Positions 23,523-33,210 of a stretch of DNA of 64,000 bases are shown in pieces. Both the position numbers and the translations under genes were made by a program. The notes under the pieces were generated by a model that ran no database searches, was not told the origin of the DNA, and was given only the letters and a program-made list of their open reading frames with translations. Origin of the DNA: Ramlibacter algicola (GTDB lineage Bacteria > Pseudomonadota > Gammaproteobacteria > Burkholderiales > Burkholderiaceae_C); the NCBI RefSeq assembly GCF_016641735.1, contig NZ_JAEDAO010000001.1, positions 1,922,001-1,986,000 of the forward strand. The letters are read 5' to 3'. How positions within the stretch are numbered: position 1 is the first letter of the stretch; each line of letters begins with the position of its first letter.

Positions 23523-24263
23523 TCAGGCGCGCCCGCGCCGCATCGGCTTCCACTGGCCTTCCGGCTGCGCGAGCCGATCCACCAGCACGCGCAGCACCTC
23601 CGGGTGCGTGACCAGCCCCAGGTGGCTCGCACCGACCTCGATGCTTTCCGACTGGCGCGTGCGCTTCTCGATGCAACTGCGCCAGCACACCACGCCGTCG
23701 CTGCGGCTGTAGACAGCGGTCGTGGGCACCGGGGGGCATTGGCGCAGCCGCGCTTCGAGGCGCGGCGTCAGCTGCGTCTTGCCGCCATTGAGCAGGCGGA
23801 ACACACCTTCGGCGTGCGTGCTGCCGCGCATCGCGGCGAACGGCGTGCCGAGCGTGATCACCTGCCGCACGGCATCGGGCGCGCGCTTGGCGAGTTCGCG
23901 GGCGTAGATGCCACCCAGGCTCCATCCCACGAGGCTCACCTTCCGGCCGGCGTGGTCGTGGTGCCGACGCAGGTCGCTCTCGAGGCCATCGAGCCACGTT
24001 TCGAGCTCGCCGTCCGGGCCGGTGTTCACGCCACGCCCCCAGCAGTGCGCGGCGAAGCCGGAGTCGGCGAGGTACTTGCGCAGGTGCGAGGTGGTGAAAG
24101 GCGCGCCGCCGAGGCCTGGGAAGACGACCACCGGGTGCCCGTCACCCACCGGCGTGGCCGTGGCGCAGAAGCGCGAGGCGCAGAAATCGAAGACGGCGCG
24201 CAGCGGCTCGGCGGCCAGCAGCATCAGGGGCGGCGCTCGGAAGGCGGTGGCCGTGGTTGGCAT
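23523..24263 (-). CDS. Alpha/beta hydrolase, lipase-like
   Basis: 246 residues. VVVFPGLGGAPFTTSHLRKY is a strand-loop with the oxyanion region, VSLVGWSLGGIYARELAKRA is the nucleophile elbow (GWSLGG), and later VYSRSDGVVCW and GASHLGLVTHPE supply the expected Asp and His. ATG at 24263 was chosen because upstream codons do not look coding. No signal peptide. Function beyond esterase or lipase is unknown. Adjacent to, but separate from, another alpha/beta hydrolase on the same strand. Confidence 0.82.
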   Translation of the reverse strand: MPTTATAFRAPPLMLLAAEPLRAVFDFCASRFCATATPVGDGHPVVVFPGLGGAPFTTSHLRKYLADSGFAAHCWGRGVNTGPDGELETWLDGLESDLRRHHDHAGRKVSLVGWSLGGIYARELAKRAPDAVRQVITLGTPFAAMRGSTHAEGVFRLLNGGKTQLTPRLEARLRQCPPVPTTAVYSRSDGVVCWRSCIEKRTRQSESIEVGASHLGLVTHPEVLRVLVDRLAQPEGQWKPMRRGRA

Positions 24264-24348
24264 GCCTCCACTGTGCGGCCCGCAACCCATCCGCAAGCGT
24301 GGGGGCGCGCTGCGAGCCCGTGTAGGAGCGGCGCGCGAATGGCCCGGG

Positions 24349-25161
24349 TCAGCGCAAGTCGGCTTCCATCGAACGCAGCGACGCCTCGATGGCGGCCGCG
24401 GTGGCGAGCGGCTTTTCCATCGGGAACAGGTGGCTGCCATCGAGCATGGTCATGCGGCCGTGCACTACGCGCTGCGTCATCGCCAGGCCCACCTGGCGCA
24501 GTTCCTCCGACTGGCAGCCGCCGATGAAGGCGGCCGGGCAGCGCAGCGGATGGCGCGCGAGCAGGCGGTCCAGGTGGTCCGGCAGCGTGTTGTAGATCGC
24601 CGTCTCGATGTCACGGTCGAAGGCGAGCACGCGGTCGCCGCCGTCGTCCTGCATGCACAGGGTGACGTAGTCGCGCAGCACCTGTTCGTCCCAGCGGGCG
24701 AACGCGCGCTTGTGGCGGAAGTGCTCGAACGCCGCGTCGCTGTTCGGCCAGCGGTTCTTGCGCTGGCGGCTGATGCGCCCCGGCGAGATCGAGCCCACCA
24801 GCTGCGTGCGCTTGGCGGCGTTGAGCGCGCGCGCCTTCCAGCCCCCCAGCAGCGGCGAGTCGAGCATCAGCACGCCTGCGGCCAGCTGCGGATGCATCGA
24901 TGCGGCCATCGTGCTCAGGAAGCCGCCCAGCGAATGGCCGACGAAGAACGCCGGCGCGCCGGCCTTGTCCACCTCGCGCTGCGCGAGGTCGTGCAGCTGC
25001 TCGACGAGGTGCGGCCAGTTGTTGGTGACCGGCCAGCGCGCGTCATGGCCGAACCTGTCGACCGCCTTGACGGTGAAGCCGCGCGCGCGCAGCAGCTTGA
25101 ACAGCTGCGTGTAGGTGGCGGCGGGGAAGCTGTTGGCGTGGGAGAAGAGGATCAGGGACAT
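24349..25161 (-). CDS. Alpha/beta hydrolase
   Basis: 270 residues from ATG at 25161. ILFSHANSFPAATYTQLFKL is typical of a small hydrolase branch with HANSF oxyanion loop; FFVGHSLGGFLSTMAASMHP carries the nucleophile serine and the histidine lies in LDGSHLFPMEKP. The overall sequence pattern (SHANSFPA, VGHSLGG, GSHLFPME) is common in Burkholderiales and gamma-proteobacteria. No signal peptide, so cytoplasmic. Substrate unknown. Confidence 0.85.
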   Translation of the reverse strand: MSLILFSHANSFPAATYTQLFKLLRARGFTVKAVDRFGHDARWPVTNNWPHLVEQLHDLAQREVDKAGAPAFFVGHSLGGFLSTMAASMHPQLAAGVLMLDSPLLGGWKARALNAAKRTQLVGSISPGRISRQRKNRWPNSDAAFEHFRHKRAFARWDEQVLRDYVTLCMQDDGGDRVLAFDRDIETAIYNTLPDHLDRLLARHPLRCPAAFIGGCQSEELRQVGLAMTQRVVHGRMTMLDGSHLFPMEKPLATAAAIEASLRSMEADLR

Positions 25162-25167
25162 GGGTCT

Positions 25168-25253
25168 TCGTCATCCCCGCGGAGGCGGGGATCCATCGCT
25201 TCCATGCGATGGGGTCGGAAGCGGCGGGTCCCCGCCTCCGCGGGGACGACGGA
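25168..25253. repeat. Dispersed palindromic repeat pair
   Basis: Facing palindromes around 25173-25190 (CCCCGCGGAGGCGGGG) and 25229-25246 (CCCCGCCTCCGCGGGG). It fills the gap between two leftward genes. Confidence 0.85.
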
Positions 25254-25258
25254 GTGGG

Positions 25259-26086
25259 CTAGATCAACCGCTCGTCCGGCCGCGTGATCTTCTTCAGCGG
25301 CTTGTGCACCGGGTGCTGCGCCAGCAGCGGCGTCTCGGTGTGGGCGTCGTCCCAGACCGGGTCCTCGAGGCTGTCGAACACCTCGCGCAGCTTCTGGCCC
25401 CAGCTGGTGTGCAGCATCCGGTAGTACGGGTTGTTGTGGTCCAGGCAGGCCATCTTGTCGGTCTGGAACCGGTCGACCTCGTACACGCACAGGTCCAGCG
25501 GCGGGCCGACGGACAGGTTGGACTTCATCGTCGAATCCATCGACACCAGCGCGCACTTGGCGGCTTCGGCCAGCGGCGTCTGCGGCGTGATCACGCGGTC
25601 CAGCACCGGCTTGCCGTACTTGGACTCGCCGATCTGGAAGTAGGGCGTCTCGGACGTGGCCTCGATGAAGTTGCCGGCGGAGTAGACCGAGAACAGGCGC
25701 ATGCCTTCGCCGCGGATCTGGCCGCCGAAGATCAGCGAGATGTTGAACTCGACGCCCGATGCCTTGAGCGCTGCGGCATCGCGGTCGTACACGTGGCGCA
25801 CCGCCTGCCCGAGCACGCGGGCGGCGTCGAACATGCTGCGCGCGTTCCAGATCGTGATCGGCTCCTTGCCGTCCGCGTCCTTCAGCTGCTCGACCTGCAG
25901 GATCTCGCGCACCGACTGCGAGATCGACAGGTTGCCGGCCGTGAGCAGCACCATGAAGCGGTCGTTGGCGCGCTCGTACACGATCATCTTGCGGAAGGTG
26001 CTGATGTGGTCCACGCCCGCGTTGGTGCGCGAGTCGGAGAGGAACACCAGGCCTGCATTGAGCTTGATGCCGACGCAGTAGGTCAT
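25259..26086 (-). CDS. Anbu: proteasome-type peptidase (ancestral beta subunit)
   Basis: 275 residues. The mature N-terminus would be Thr2 after Met removal (MTYCVGIKLNAGLVFLSDSR), with the conserved Asp in LSDSRT and a lysine in STFRKMIVY, the proteasome catalytic triad arrangement. Glycine-rich ISLIFGGQIRGEGMRLFSVY also fits Ntn hydrolases of the HslV/Anbu group, and the extra C-terminal part distinguishes Anbu from HslV. Anbu often clusters with ATP-grasp, alpha-E and transglutaminase-like genes; none are here. Natural substrate is unknown. Confidence 0.9.
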   Translation of the reverse strand: MTYCVGIKLNAGLVFLSDSRTNAGVDHISTFRKMIVYERANDRFMVLLTAGNLSISQSVREILQVEQLKDADGKEPITIWNARSMFDAARVLGQAVRHVYDRDAAALKASGVEFNISLIFGGQIRGEGMRLFSVYSAGNFIEATSETPYFQIGESKYGKPVLDRVITPQTPLAEAAKCALVSMDSTMKSNLSVGPPLDLCVYEVDRFQTDKMACLDHNNPYYRMLHTSWGQKLREVFDSLEDPVWDDAHTETPLLAQHPVHKPLKKITRPDERLI

Positions 26087-26104
26087 GGTCGTCTTTTCCT
26101 GGAG

Positions 26105-26170
26105 TCGTCATTGCGGACTGGATCCGCAATCCACTCCTGGACATGGATCCCGGCTTTCGCCGGGATGACA
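26105..26170. repeat. Dispersed palindromic repeats
   Basis: ATTGCGGACTGGATCCGCAAT palindrome at 26110-26130 followed by an ATCCCGGC..GCCGGGAT unit at 26146-26166. It lies between mutS and the Anbu gene, both leftward. Confidence 0.8.
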
Positions 26171-26189
26171 GGCCCAGGGGATGACAAGG

Positions 26190-28811
26190 TTAAGGGGTGT
26201 CCAGTTTCTTCTTCAGCGCATACAGCGCGTCGAGCGCTTCCCGCGGGCTCATGGTATCCGGGTCGAGCTGGCCCAGCGCTGCCTCCACCGCGCTCGGCGC
26301 GGCCGCGGCCACCTCGGGCGGCGTGGCGAACAGGTCGACCTGCTCGCGCGCCAGGTGCTGCTGTTCTTCCAGCCGCTGCAGCGCCGCCTGCGAGTGCTTG
26401 ACCACCGCGGCGGGCATGCCGGCAAGCCGCGCGACCTGGATGCCGTAGCTGCGGCTGGCCGGGCCGGGCTGGATCTCGTGCAGGAACACGATGTCGGTGC
26501 CGGACTCGGTGGCGCTCACGTGCACGTTGACGGCCGCGTGGTGCTGCGCCGGGAACTCGGTGAGCTCGAAGTAGTGGGTGGCGAACAGCGTGAACGCCTG
26601 CGTGCGATCGTGCAGGTGCGACGCGATGCCGGCCGCGAGCGCAAGGCCGTCGAAGGTCGACGTGCCGCGGCCGATCTCGTCCATCAGCACCAGCGACTGC
26701 GGCGTCGCGGCGTGCAGGATCTGCGCGGCCTCGGTCATCTCCAGCATGAAGGTCGACTGCGCGTTGGCCAGGTCGTCGGCCGCGCCGATGCGGGTGTGGA
26801 TCGCGTCCATCGGCCCGAGGCGGCAGGCCTGGGCGGGCACGTACGAGCCCATGGCGGCCAGCAGGCACACCAGCGCCACCTGGCGCATGTAGGTGCTCTT
26901 GCCGCCCATGTTGGGGCCGGTGATGACCTGCATGCGCTGCTTGGGACCCAGGCGCGTGTCATTGGCGATGAACGAGCCGCCGGTGGTCTCGGCCAGGCGC
27001 GCTTCGACCACCGGATGCCGGCCCTGCACGATCTCGATGCCGGGCTCCCGGGTGAACTGCGGCCGGCACCAGTTCAGGGTCAGCGAGCGTTCGGCCAACG
27101 CGCACAGCGCATCGAGCGAGGCGATCGCGCGCGCCAGGCGGGTGAGGGCGGGCACGTGCGGTTGCAATGCGTCGAGCAGCTGCTCGTAGAGGAACTTCTC
27201 GCGCGCCAGTGCGCGTTCCTGTGCGGACAGCGCCTTGTCCTCGAACGCCTTGAGTTCCGGGGTGATGAAGCGCTCGGCGTTCTTGAGCGTCTGGCGGCGG
27301 CGGTAGTCGGCCGGCACCTTGTCGAGCTGCCCCTGCGTGACCTCGATGTAGAAGCCGTGCACGCGGTTGAACTGCACCTTGAGGTTGGCGATGCCGGTGC
27401 GCTCGCGCTCGCGTGCTTCCAGTTGCAGCAGGAAGCCGTCGGCGTTGTCCTGGATCGCGCGCAGCTCGTCCAGCTCGGCGTCGAAGCCGGTGGCGATGAC
27501 GCCGCCGTCGCGCACCAGCGCCGCGGGTTCTTCCATCAGGCAGCGCGCCAGCAACCCGGCGCAGCCGGCCGGCGGATGCAGGTCCTTGCGCAATTGCTCC
27601 AGCAGCGCGGTCGCCGGTTCGACGGACGCGGCGAAGTGGGCGGCCTTCTCCAGCGATTGCCGCAGGCCGACCAGCTCGCGCGGACGCACCTGGCGCAGCG
27701 CCGTGCGGGCGGTGATGCGCTCGACGTCGCTGGTGCCCTTGAGCTCCTCGCGCAGCCGCTTGAAGCCTCCGGCGCGCAGCAGCTCGATGGCATCGTGCCG
27801 CTGCGTGGCCTGCGTGCGATCGCGGCGCGGCTCGAGCAGCCAGCACTTGAGCTGGCGGCTGCCCATGCCGGTCATGCAGCTGTCCAGCAGGGAGAAGAGG
27901 GTGGGGCTGTCCTCGCCGCGCAGGGTCTGCACGAGCTCGAGGTTGCGCCGGGTGGTGATCGGCAGGTCGATCAGCTCGTCGTCGCGCTGCACCTGCAGGC
28001 TCTGCACATGCGACAGCGCGCGGCCCTGCGTGTGCTCGGCGTACGTGAGCAGCGCGGCTGCGGCGGCGTGCGCATGCACGAGCGTATCGGCGCCCCAGGC
28101 TTGCAGCGTCGACGCGTTCAGCTGCTCGAGCAGCTTGCGCAAGCCCAGGCCTTCGTCGAACTGGAACGCGGGCCGTTCCGTCATCGACACGTCGCCGGCG
28201 AAGCGCAATGCGCGCAGGCGTTGGCGGAAGGTGTCGGTGACGTCGCTGCCGTGCAGCAGCTCGCTGGGCCCGATGCGGGCGATCCAGCCCTCGAGCTCGT
28301 CGCCGGCGCACTCGGCCAGTTGCAGTGCCCCCTGCGTGACGCTCAGCCACGCCAGGCCGCAGCGGTGGCGCGAGCCCTGGTGGACGGCCAGCAGCACGGC
28401 TTCGGACTTGTCGGCCAGCAGTTCGGTGTCCGTCAGCGTCCCCGGCGTGACCACGCGCACGACCTTGCGCTCGACCGGTCCCTTCGACGCGCCGACGTCG
28501 CCGACCTGCTCGCAGATGGCGACCGATTCGCCCTGCTTGATCAGCCGTGCGAGGTAGCCCTCGACCGAGTGGAAGGGCACGCCCGCCATCACGACCGGCT
28601 CGCCATTGGAGTTGCCGCGCCGGGTGAGCGTGATGTCGAGCAGGCGCGCGGCCTTCTCCGCATCGCCGAAGAACAGCTCGTAGAAGTCGCCCATCCGGTA
28701 AAACACGAGCGTGCCGGGGTACTCGTGCTTGATGGCCAGGTACTGGGCCATCATGGGCGTGTGGCCCGACAGGTCGGGGGTGCCGCCGCTGGGCGGCTCG
28801 GTGCGCAGCAT
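26190..28811 (-). CDS. mutS: DNA mismatch repair protein MutS
   Basis: 873 residues, standard for MutS. The mismatch-reading Phe-X-Glu motif is in [11 protein letters not shown] near the N-terminus. Then come connector, core and clamp domains, and a C-terminal ABC ATPase with Walker [14 protein letters not shown], signature [14 protein letters not shown] and Walker [21 protein letters not shown] at 28811 gives [20 protein letters not shown]; the open frame upstream to 28979 is not convincing. It recognises mismatches and recruits MutL, which is not nearby. The 257-bp gap upstream holds nothing I can identify. Confidence 0.97.
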   Translation of the reverse strand: MLRTEPPSGGTPDLSGHTPMMAQYLAIKHEYPGTLVFYRMGDFYELFFGDAEKAARLLDITLTRRGNSNGEPVVMAGVPFHSVEGYLARLIKQGESVAICEQVGDVGASKGPVERKVVRVVTPGTLTDTELLADKSEAVLLAVHQGSRHRCGLAWLSVTQGALQLAECAGDELEGWIARIGPSELLHGSDVTDTFRQRLRALRFAGDVSMTERPAFQFDEGLGLRKLLEQLNASTLQAWGADTLVHAHAAAAALLTYAEHTQGRALSHVQSLQVQRDDELIDLPITTRRNLELVQTLRGEDSPTLFSLLDSCMTGMGSRQLKCWLLEPRRDRTQATQRHDAIELLRAGGFKRLREELKGTSDVERITARTALRQVRPRELVGLRQSLEKAAHFAASVEPATALLEQLRKDLHPPAGCAGLLARCLMEEPAALVRDGGVIATGFDAELDELRAIQDNADGFLLQLEARERERTGIANLKVQFNRVHGFYIEVTQGQLDKVPADYRRRQTLKNAERFITPELKAFEDKALSAQERALAREKFLYEQLLDALQPHVPALTRLARAIASLDALCALAERSLTLNWCRPQFTREPGIEIVQGRHPVVEARLAETTGGSFIANDTRLGPKQRMQVITGPNMGGKSTYMRQVALVCLLAAMGSYVPAQACRLGPMDAIHTRIGAADDLANAQSTFMLEMTEAAQILHAATPQSLVLMDEIGRGTSTFDGLALAAGIASHLHDRTQAFTLFATHYFELTEFPAQHHAAVNVHVSATESGTDIVFLHEIQPGPASRSYGIQVARLAGMPAAVVKHSQAALQRLEEQQHLAREQVDLFATPPEVAAAAPSAVEAALGQLDPDTMSPREALDALYALKKKLDTP

Positions 28812-29068
28812 GTCGCTCGGGGAGGGGTGGTCGGACGGGGAGGCTCCGATGGTACGGGAGGCCGCCGCCACCTCAGCCGCAAGCCGGTCCGGCGGCGGGA
28901 AATCCTCGCAGCGGTGTGGCATGGATCGCGCCCGCCGACACGAATGGCCCGTTCGGGCTCCGCGCAGCACGGATGCCATGCGGCGGACCCGTCCTACAGC
29001 GCCGGGGCGGGTCCGTGGCGACAGTGGGTCCCAACAAATTGCTGTCGCCGTTCAGGGAGTCGAATTAC

Positions 29069-29371
29069 ATGTCCAGCAAGCCCGGGGAGTTCGTGGTGGT
29101 GCCGCAGCACCAGCTTGGCTACCTCAAGACGATCTGCTCCGCCGCAAGCCGTGCCGCGGCGCGGGCCCAGGAAAGCGCCGCCGCCGCGCGGCTCGAGTTG
29201 GCCGATGCCGTCACCGGCGGCCTGAAGCCGTCGCAGCTGCAGCACGCCTGGCGGCTGCACCGCGAGGCGATCCAGAAGATGAACATCGTGCTGTTCTTCG
29301 GCCAGCTGTACGTCGCCGCCTTCCGCAAGCACTCGCCCCAAGGCCCGACGCTGTCCTGGAACGGGCGCTGA
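29069..29371 (+). CDS. Conserved-looking small protein of unknown function
   Basis: 100 residues from ATG at 29069 with GGGAG upstream. Alanine- and arginine-rich helical region (AASRAAARAQESAAAARLEL) followed by LHREAIQKMNIVLFFGQLYV, suggesting a mostly helical protein without membrane anchor. No known domain recognised. Divergent from mutS and followed by a long hairpin repeat that may end its transcript. Confidence 0.6.
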   Translation: MSSKPGEFVVVPQHQLGYLKTICSAASRAAARAQESAAAARLELADAVTGGLKPSQLQHAWRLHREAIQKMNIVLFFGQLYVAAFRKHSPQGPTLSWNGR

Positions 29372-29409
29372 GGTTGCGCGGCGCCGTCGCGCCGCTTCGT
29401 GAGCTGTCC

Positions 29410-29516
29410 GAACGCAGAGGACGCAGAGGGAAGACAGAGGACGCAGAAGAAGTCCCAGAATACTTTCTGGTTTTCTCCGTGCTCTCTGTCTTCCCTCTGT
29501 GTCCTCTGCGTTGAGC
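29410..29516. repeat. Long hairpin repeat of the CGCAGAGGACGCAGAG family
   Basis: Arms GAACGCAGAGGACGCAGAGG (from 29410) and CCTCTGTGTCCTCTGCGTT (to about 29513) with AAGACAGAGG..CTCTGTCTT inside, around a CCAGAATACTTTCTGG centre. It sits between convergent genes and probably terminates both. Confidence 0.8.
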
Positions 29517-29524
29517 AGCTCGCC

Positions 29525-30604
29525 TCAGGTGCCCGGTTCGGCCGCCCGCTCCAGCACGGAATGGCGCCGCAGCGGCAGGTGCTGCGGGTACTCGCGGGCC
29601 ATGAAGGCCAGCAGGCCTTCGCGCACGCGGCAGCGCAGGTCGAACGCCTTGCCGGAGTCGGCGGCGGAGACCAGCACGCGGATCTGCATCGTGGTTTCGG
29701 TCGTGTCGGTGACCTGCACGACGAAGACGCGGCGGTCCCATTCGGGGGCTTCCTCGACCAGGCGCTTGCCCTCGGCCCGAAGGGCCTCGACGGGCATCGC
29801 GTAGTCGACGCTCAGGAACACCGTCCCCAGGATCTCCGAGCTGCTGCGGGTCCAGTTCTGGAACGGGTTCTCGATGAACCACTGCAGCGGGATGATCAGG
29901 CGGCGCTGGTCCCAGATGCGCAGCACGACGTAGGTGCCGGTGATCTCCTCGACGCGGCCCCATTCGCCGTTGACGATCAGCACGTCGTCCAGGCGCAGCG
30001 GCTGCGCCAGCGCGAGCTGCAGGCCGGCGATCAGGTTGCTGAACACCGGCCGCGCGGCCAGGCCGCCGATGATGCCCAGCACGCCGGCCGAGGCGAGCAG
30101 GCTGGCCCCCACCTGGCGCGCGCCCGGGAAGGTCATGAGGATCATCGCCGCGCCCGCGATCAGCACGACGGTCATCGCGCTGCGGGCCAGCACGCGCGCC
30201 TGCGTGTGGATGCGGCGCGCCTGCATGTTGTCTTCCACGTCGACCGGGTGCCGCGCGATCACGCCCGTTGCCACGCCGCGGATCGCGGCCATCGCCAACC
30301 ACGTCAGGGCGGCGATCAGCAGCAGGCCGTTGATGTGCCGCACGTGGCCGATCTCGCGCAGCGTGTCGGGTGCGACCTGCCACACGAGCTGCAGCGCGAA
30401 CAGCGGCATGGCGGCGCCGGCGGGCTGCTCCATCGCGGTGAGCACGGCATGCAGCACGGGCGCCTGCCGCGTCGCGCGGCGGGCGAGGTGGCCGCCCACG
30501 TGGTGGACGACCAGCGCGACCACGACCGCGGCGAAGGCCAGCGAGACGGTGGCGAGCCAGGGATCGCGCTGCAGGAGGTCGGTGACGAGGGTGGCAGCGT
30601 TCAA
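29525..30604 (-). CDS. MscS family mechanosensitive channel
   Basis: 359 residues. Four hydrophobic segments in the first 190 residues, then the MscS pore helix and beta domain: [60 protein letters not shown] and [24 protein letters not shown] start at 30604 is chosen because GAGGAGG lies eight bases upstream; the ATG-less frame continues into the suhB region but that part overlaps suhB coding. The start lies 13 bases after the suhB stop, so the two are probably one operon. Releases solutes on osmotic downshock. Confidence 0.9.
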   Translation of the reverse strand: MNAATLVTDLLQRDPWLATVSLAFAAVVVALVVHHVGGHLARRATRQAPVLHAVLTAMEQPAGAAMPLFALQLVWQVAPDTLREIGHVRHINGLLLIAALTWLAMAAIRGVATGVIARHPVDVEDNMQARRIHTQARVLARSAMTVVLIAGAAMILMTFPGARQVGASLLASAGVLGIIGGLAARPVFSNLIAGLQLALAQPLRLDDVLIVNGEWGRVEEITGTYVVLRIWDQRRLIIPLQWFIENPFQNWTRSSSEILGTVFLSVDYAMPVEALRAEGKRLVEEAPEWDRRVFVVQVTDTTETTMQIRVLVSAADSGKAFDLRCRVREGLLAFMAREYPQHLPLRRHSVLERAAEPGT

Positions 30605-30617
30605 GCGGCGGGCCTCC

Positions 30618-31559
30618 TCACTCGTCGGCGGGCTGGTCGGTGCCGGCGGCCGGCGCGTCCTGCGCAGCGGCGGCATCGGCTTCGCGCGGCTCGCCCAGGC
30701 CCGGTGCGGGCGGCAGGCCCTGGCGCACCGCGGCCTTGTCGCCGGCGGCGGCAAACTTGCTGTACTTGGAGAGCATCGACACGAGCTGGCCGTACACGCG
30801 CGGGTTGCCCGCGACGCATTCCTTCTGCTCGAGGAAGTCCGGCTCGCCGGTGAAGTTGCCCACCAGGCCGCCGGCCTCCGTGACCAGCAGCGAGCCAGCG
30901 GCGACGTCCCAGGGCGAGAGGCCGGTCTCGAAGAAGCCGTCCGTGTAGCCGGCGGCGACGTAGGCCAGGTCGAGCGCGGCAGCGCCCGGGCGGCGCAGGC
31001 CGGCGGTGCGCTGCATCACCTCGGCCATCGCGCGCAGGTACAGCTGGAAGTTGTCGCCGGGCCGGAACGGGAAGCCGGTGGAGATGAGGCAGCGCGCGAG
31101 TTCGGTGCGCTTGGACACGCGGATGCGGCGCTCGTTGAGGTACGCGCCGCGGCCACGCGTGGCCGTGAAGAGGTCGTTGCGCGTGGGATCGAAGATGACG
31201 GCCTGCTCGACGCGCCCCTTCACCGCCAGCGCGATGCTGACGCAGTAGACGGGGAAGCCGTGGATGAAGTTGGTGGTGCCGTCCAGCGGATCGATGATCC
31301 ACACATGGTCGCTGCCCTGGCGGCCATGCTGCTGCCCCGATTCCTCGGCCCAGATGGCGTGGTCGGGGTAGGCCTGCAGCAGCGTCTCGATGACGACCTG
31401 CTCGCTCGCGTGGTCGACTTCGGTGACGAAGTCGTTGACCTGCTTCTGCGAGACGCGGACCGATTCGATGTCCAGCGCGGCGCGGTTGATGATGGCGCCG
31501 GCGGCGCGTGCGGCCTTGACGGCCACGTTGAGCATGGGGTGCAGGTTGGGGGACGGCAT
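30618..31559 (-). CDS. suhB: Inositol monophosphatase family protein SuhB
   Basis: 313 residues. Metal-binding motifs of the family are intact: [15 protein letters not shown] (Glu), [16 protein letters not shown] (Asp-Pro-Leu-Asp) and the C-terminal [19 protein letters not shown]-terminal [16 protein letters not shown] matches E. coli SuhB closely; starts at 31559 or 31535 are both possible. The last 45 residues are an Ala/Pro/Glu-rich tail not found in E. coli. In E. coli SuhB also assists rRNA antitermination. Divergent from trmJ as in many beta-proteobacteria. Confidence 0.94.
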   Translation of the reverse strand: MPSPNLHPMLNVAVKAARAAGAIINRAALDIESVRVSQKQVNDFVTEVDHASEQVVIETLLQAYPDHAIWAEESGQQHGRQGSDHVWIIDPLDGTTNFIHGFPVYCVSIALAVKGRVEQAVIFDPTRNDLFTATRGRGAYLNERRIRVSKRTELARCLISTGFPFRPGDNFQLYLRAMAEVMQRTAGLRRPGAAALDLAYVAAGYTDGFFETGLSPWDVAAGSLLVTEAGGLVGNFTGEPDFLEQKECVAGNPRVYGQLVSMLSKYSKFAAAGDKAAVRQGLPPAPGLGEPREADAAAAQDAPAAGTDQPADE

Positions 31560-31668
31560 GGATTGTGTGGACTTGCGGGCGCGCGGCGCGGGCCCGTGGG
31601 TTCGAAGAGCGTGCGACGGCCCGGCGATGCGGGCGGCGACAATGCCAGCGATTTTACCCGCCCCACCC

Positions 31669-32388
31669 ATGACCACGCGTTTCGTCCTGATCGGCACCAG
31701 CCACGCCGGCAACGTCGGTGCCACCGCCCGCGCGATGAAGGTGATGGGCTTCGACGACCTGGTGCTGGTCGCGCCGCGCTGGGACGACGTGCTGGCGCGG
31801 CAGGAAGCCATCGATCGGGCCAGCGGCGCCACCGAGGTGCTGGCCAAGGCGCGCATCGTGGCGACACTGGACGAGGCCGTCGAAGGCGTGGACGTGCTGT
31901 GCGCCACCGCGATGACGCCGCGCGACTTCGGCCCGCCGACCTCGACGCCGCGCGAGCACCTGCCGACGCTGGTCGGCCGGCGTGTGGCCTTCCTGTTCGG
32001 GTCCGAGCGCTACGGCATGCGCAACGAGGACGTGTACCGCTGCCACGTGGCGCTGACGATCCCGACCGCGGCCGACTACGGCTCGCTCAATCTCGCGGCG
32101 GCGGTGCAACTGGTCGCGTACGAATGGCGGCTGGCGCTCGGCGGGTTCGACGTGAAGCCCTCGGCACCACCGGTCGTGGCGGCCGATGCGAAGGCGGTGA
32201 GCGGGATGCTGGCGCACTGGGAAGAGGCGCTGGTGGCCATCCGCTTCCTCGATCCGGCGGCGCCCAAGAAGCTGATGCCGCGCCTGCACCAGATGTTCAA
32301 TCGCGCGCAACCGACCCCGGAGGAAATCCACATCCTGCGTGGTGTCGCCAAGGCCATGCTCGAAGCGGCGAAGAAGGGGACGCCCTAG
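31669..32388 (+). CDS. trmJ: tRNA (cytidine/uridine-2'-O-)-methyltransferase TrmJ
   Basis: 239-residue SPOUT methyltransferase that 2'-O-methylates position 32 of tRNA. Motifs: [20 protein letters not shown] at the N-terminus, [20 protein letters not shown] and [20 protein letters not shown] form the trefoil knot and SAM site. The C-terminal helical extension (from about 165) distinguishes TrmJ from TrmL. ATG at 31669. Followed 32 bases later by cysE in the same direction, a common beta-proteobacterial pair. Confidence 0.94.
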   Translation: MTTRFVLIGTSHAGNVGATARAMKVMGFDDLVLVAPRWDDVLARQEAIDRASGATEVLAKARIVATLDEAVEGVDVLCATAMTPRDFGPPTSTPREHLPTLVGRRVAFLFGSERYGMRNEDVYRCHVALTIPTAADYGSLNLAAAVQLVAYEWRLALGGFDVKPSAPPVVAADAKAVSGMLAHWEEALVAIRFLDPAAPKKLMPRLHQMFNRAQPTPEEIHILRGVAKAMLEAAKKGTP

Positions 32389-32420
32389 ACTGGCCGGACA
32401 GAAGCACATCACTTCCAGTC

Positions 32421-33116
32421 ATGTTCGACGGCCTCCGCAGCGACATCCAGTGCATCCTCGACCGCGACCCCGCCGCCCGCGGGCCGTGGGAGGTGCTCAC
32501 CTGCTATCCCGGCTTCCACGCGCTGGTGCTGCACCGGCTGGCGCATGCGTGCTGGACGCGTGGCCTGCGCTGGCCGGGCCGCTTCGTGTCGACGGTCGCG
32601 CGCTGGTTGACCGGCATCGAGATCCATCCCGGCGCGCGCATCGGCCGCGGCGTGTTCATCGACCACGGCATGGGCGTCGTGATCGGCGAGACGGCCGAGA
32701 TCGGCGACGGCTGCACGATCTACCAGGGCGTGACGCTGGGCGGCACCTCGCTGGAGCGCGGCGCCAAGCGCCATCCCACGCTGGGCCGCAACGTGGTCGT
32801 GAGCGCGGGCGCGAAGGTGCTCGGGAGCTTCACCGTCGGTGATGGCGCGGTGGTCGGCGCGAACGCCGTCGTGATCCGGCCCGTGCCCGCGGGTGCGACG
32901 GCGGTGGGCATTCCGGCGCGGATCATCCGGGCCGAGGACAAGGGGGAGCGGAAGGCGTTCGCGCCTTATGGCGCCACGCAGGCCGGGGACCCGGTCAGCG
33001 AGGCCATGCGCGGCTTGATCGACAACGCCGCGTCGCACGAGCACCAGATCGCTCAGCTGTGGCAGGCGATCGAGCGGCTGCAGATGAAGCAGGGCGAAAG
33101 GGCGCGGGTCCATTGA
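32421..33116 (+). CDS. cysE: Serine O-acetyltransferase (short CysE/EpsC type)
   Basis: 231 residues; acetylates serine to O-acetylserine, the first step of cysteine synthesis. The left-handed beta-helix hexapeptide repeats run from about residue 65 to 170 ([60 protein letters not shown]). It lacks the long N-terminal helical domain of E. coli CysE, as do plant-like and EpsC/NifP types. The C-terminus is extended beyond the beta-helix. Ends just before a palindromic repeat. Confidence 0.93.
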   Translation: MFDGLRSDIQCILDRDPAARGPWEVLTCYPGFHALVLHRLAHACWTRGLRWPGRFVSTVARWLTGIEIHPGARIGRGVFIDHGMGVVIGETAEIGDGCTIYQGVTLGGTSLERGAKRHPTLGRNVVVSAGAKVLGSFTVGDGAVVGANAVVIRPVPAGATAVGIPARIIRAEDKGERKAFAPYGATQAGDPVSEAMRGLIDNAASHEHQIAQLWQAIERLQMKQGERARVH

Positions 33117-33118
33117 TC

Positions 33119-33209
33119 CGTCATTCCCGCGAAGGCGGGAATCCAGCGCTTCCGCCTTCGTCCCGATTGGGATGGAAGCGATGGGTCCCCGCCTCCGCGG
33201 GGACGACGA
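33119..33209. repeat. Dispersed palindromic repeat pair
   Basis: ATTCCCGCGAAGGCGGGAAT (33123-33142) and CCCCGCCTCCGCGGGG (33187-33202), facing each other between the convergent cysE and amidase genes. The linker differs in part from that of the copies at 3059 and 4893. Confidence 0.85.
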
Positions 33210-33210
33210 G

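Noticed and set aside
23523..25161. Single duplicated hydrolase gene
   Set aside because: The two alpha/beta hydrolases differ in length, oxyanion loop and flanking sequence and are not tandem copies.
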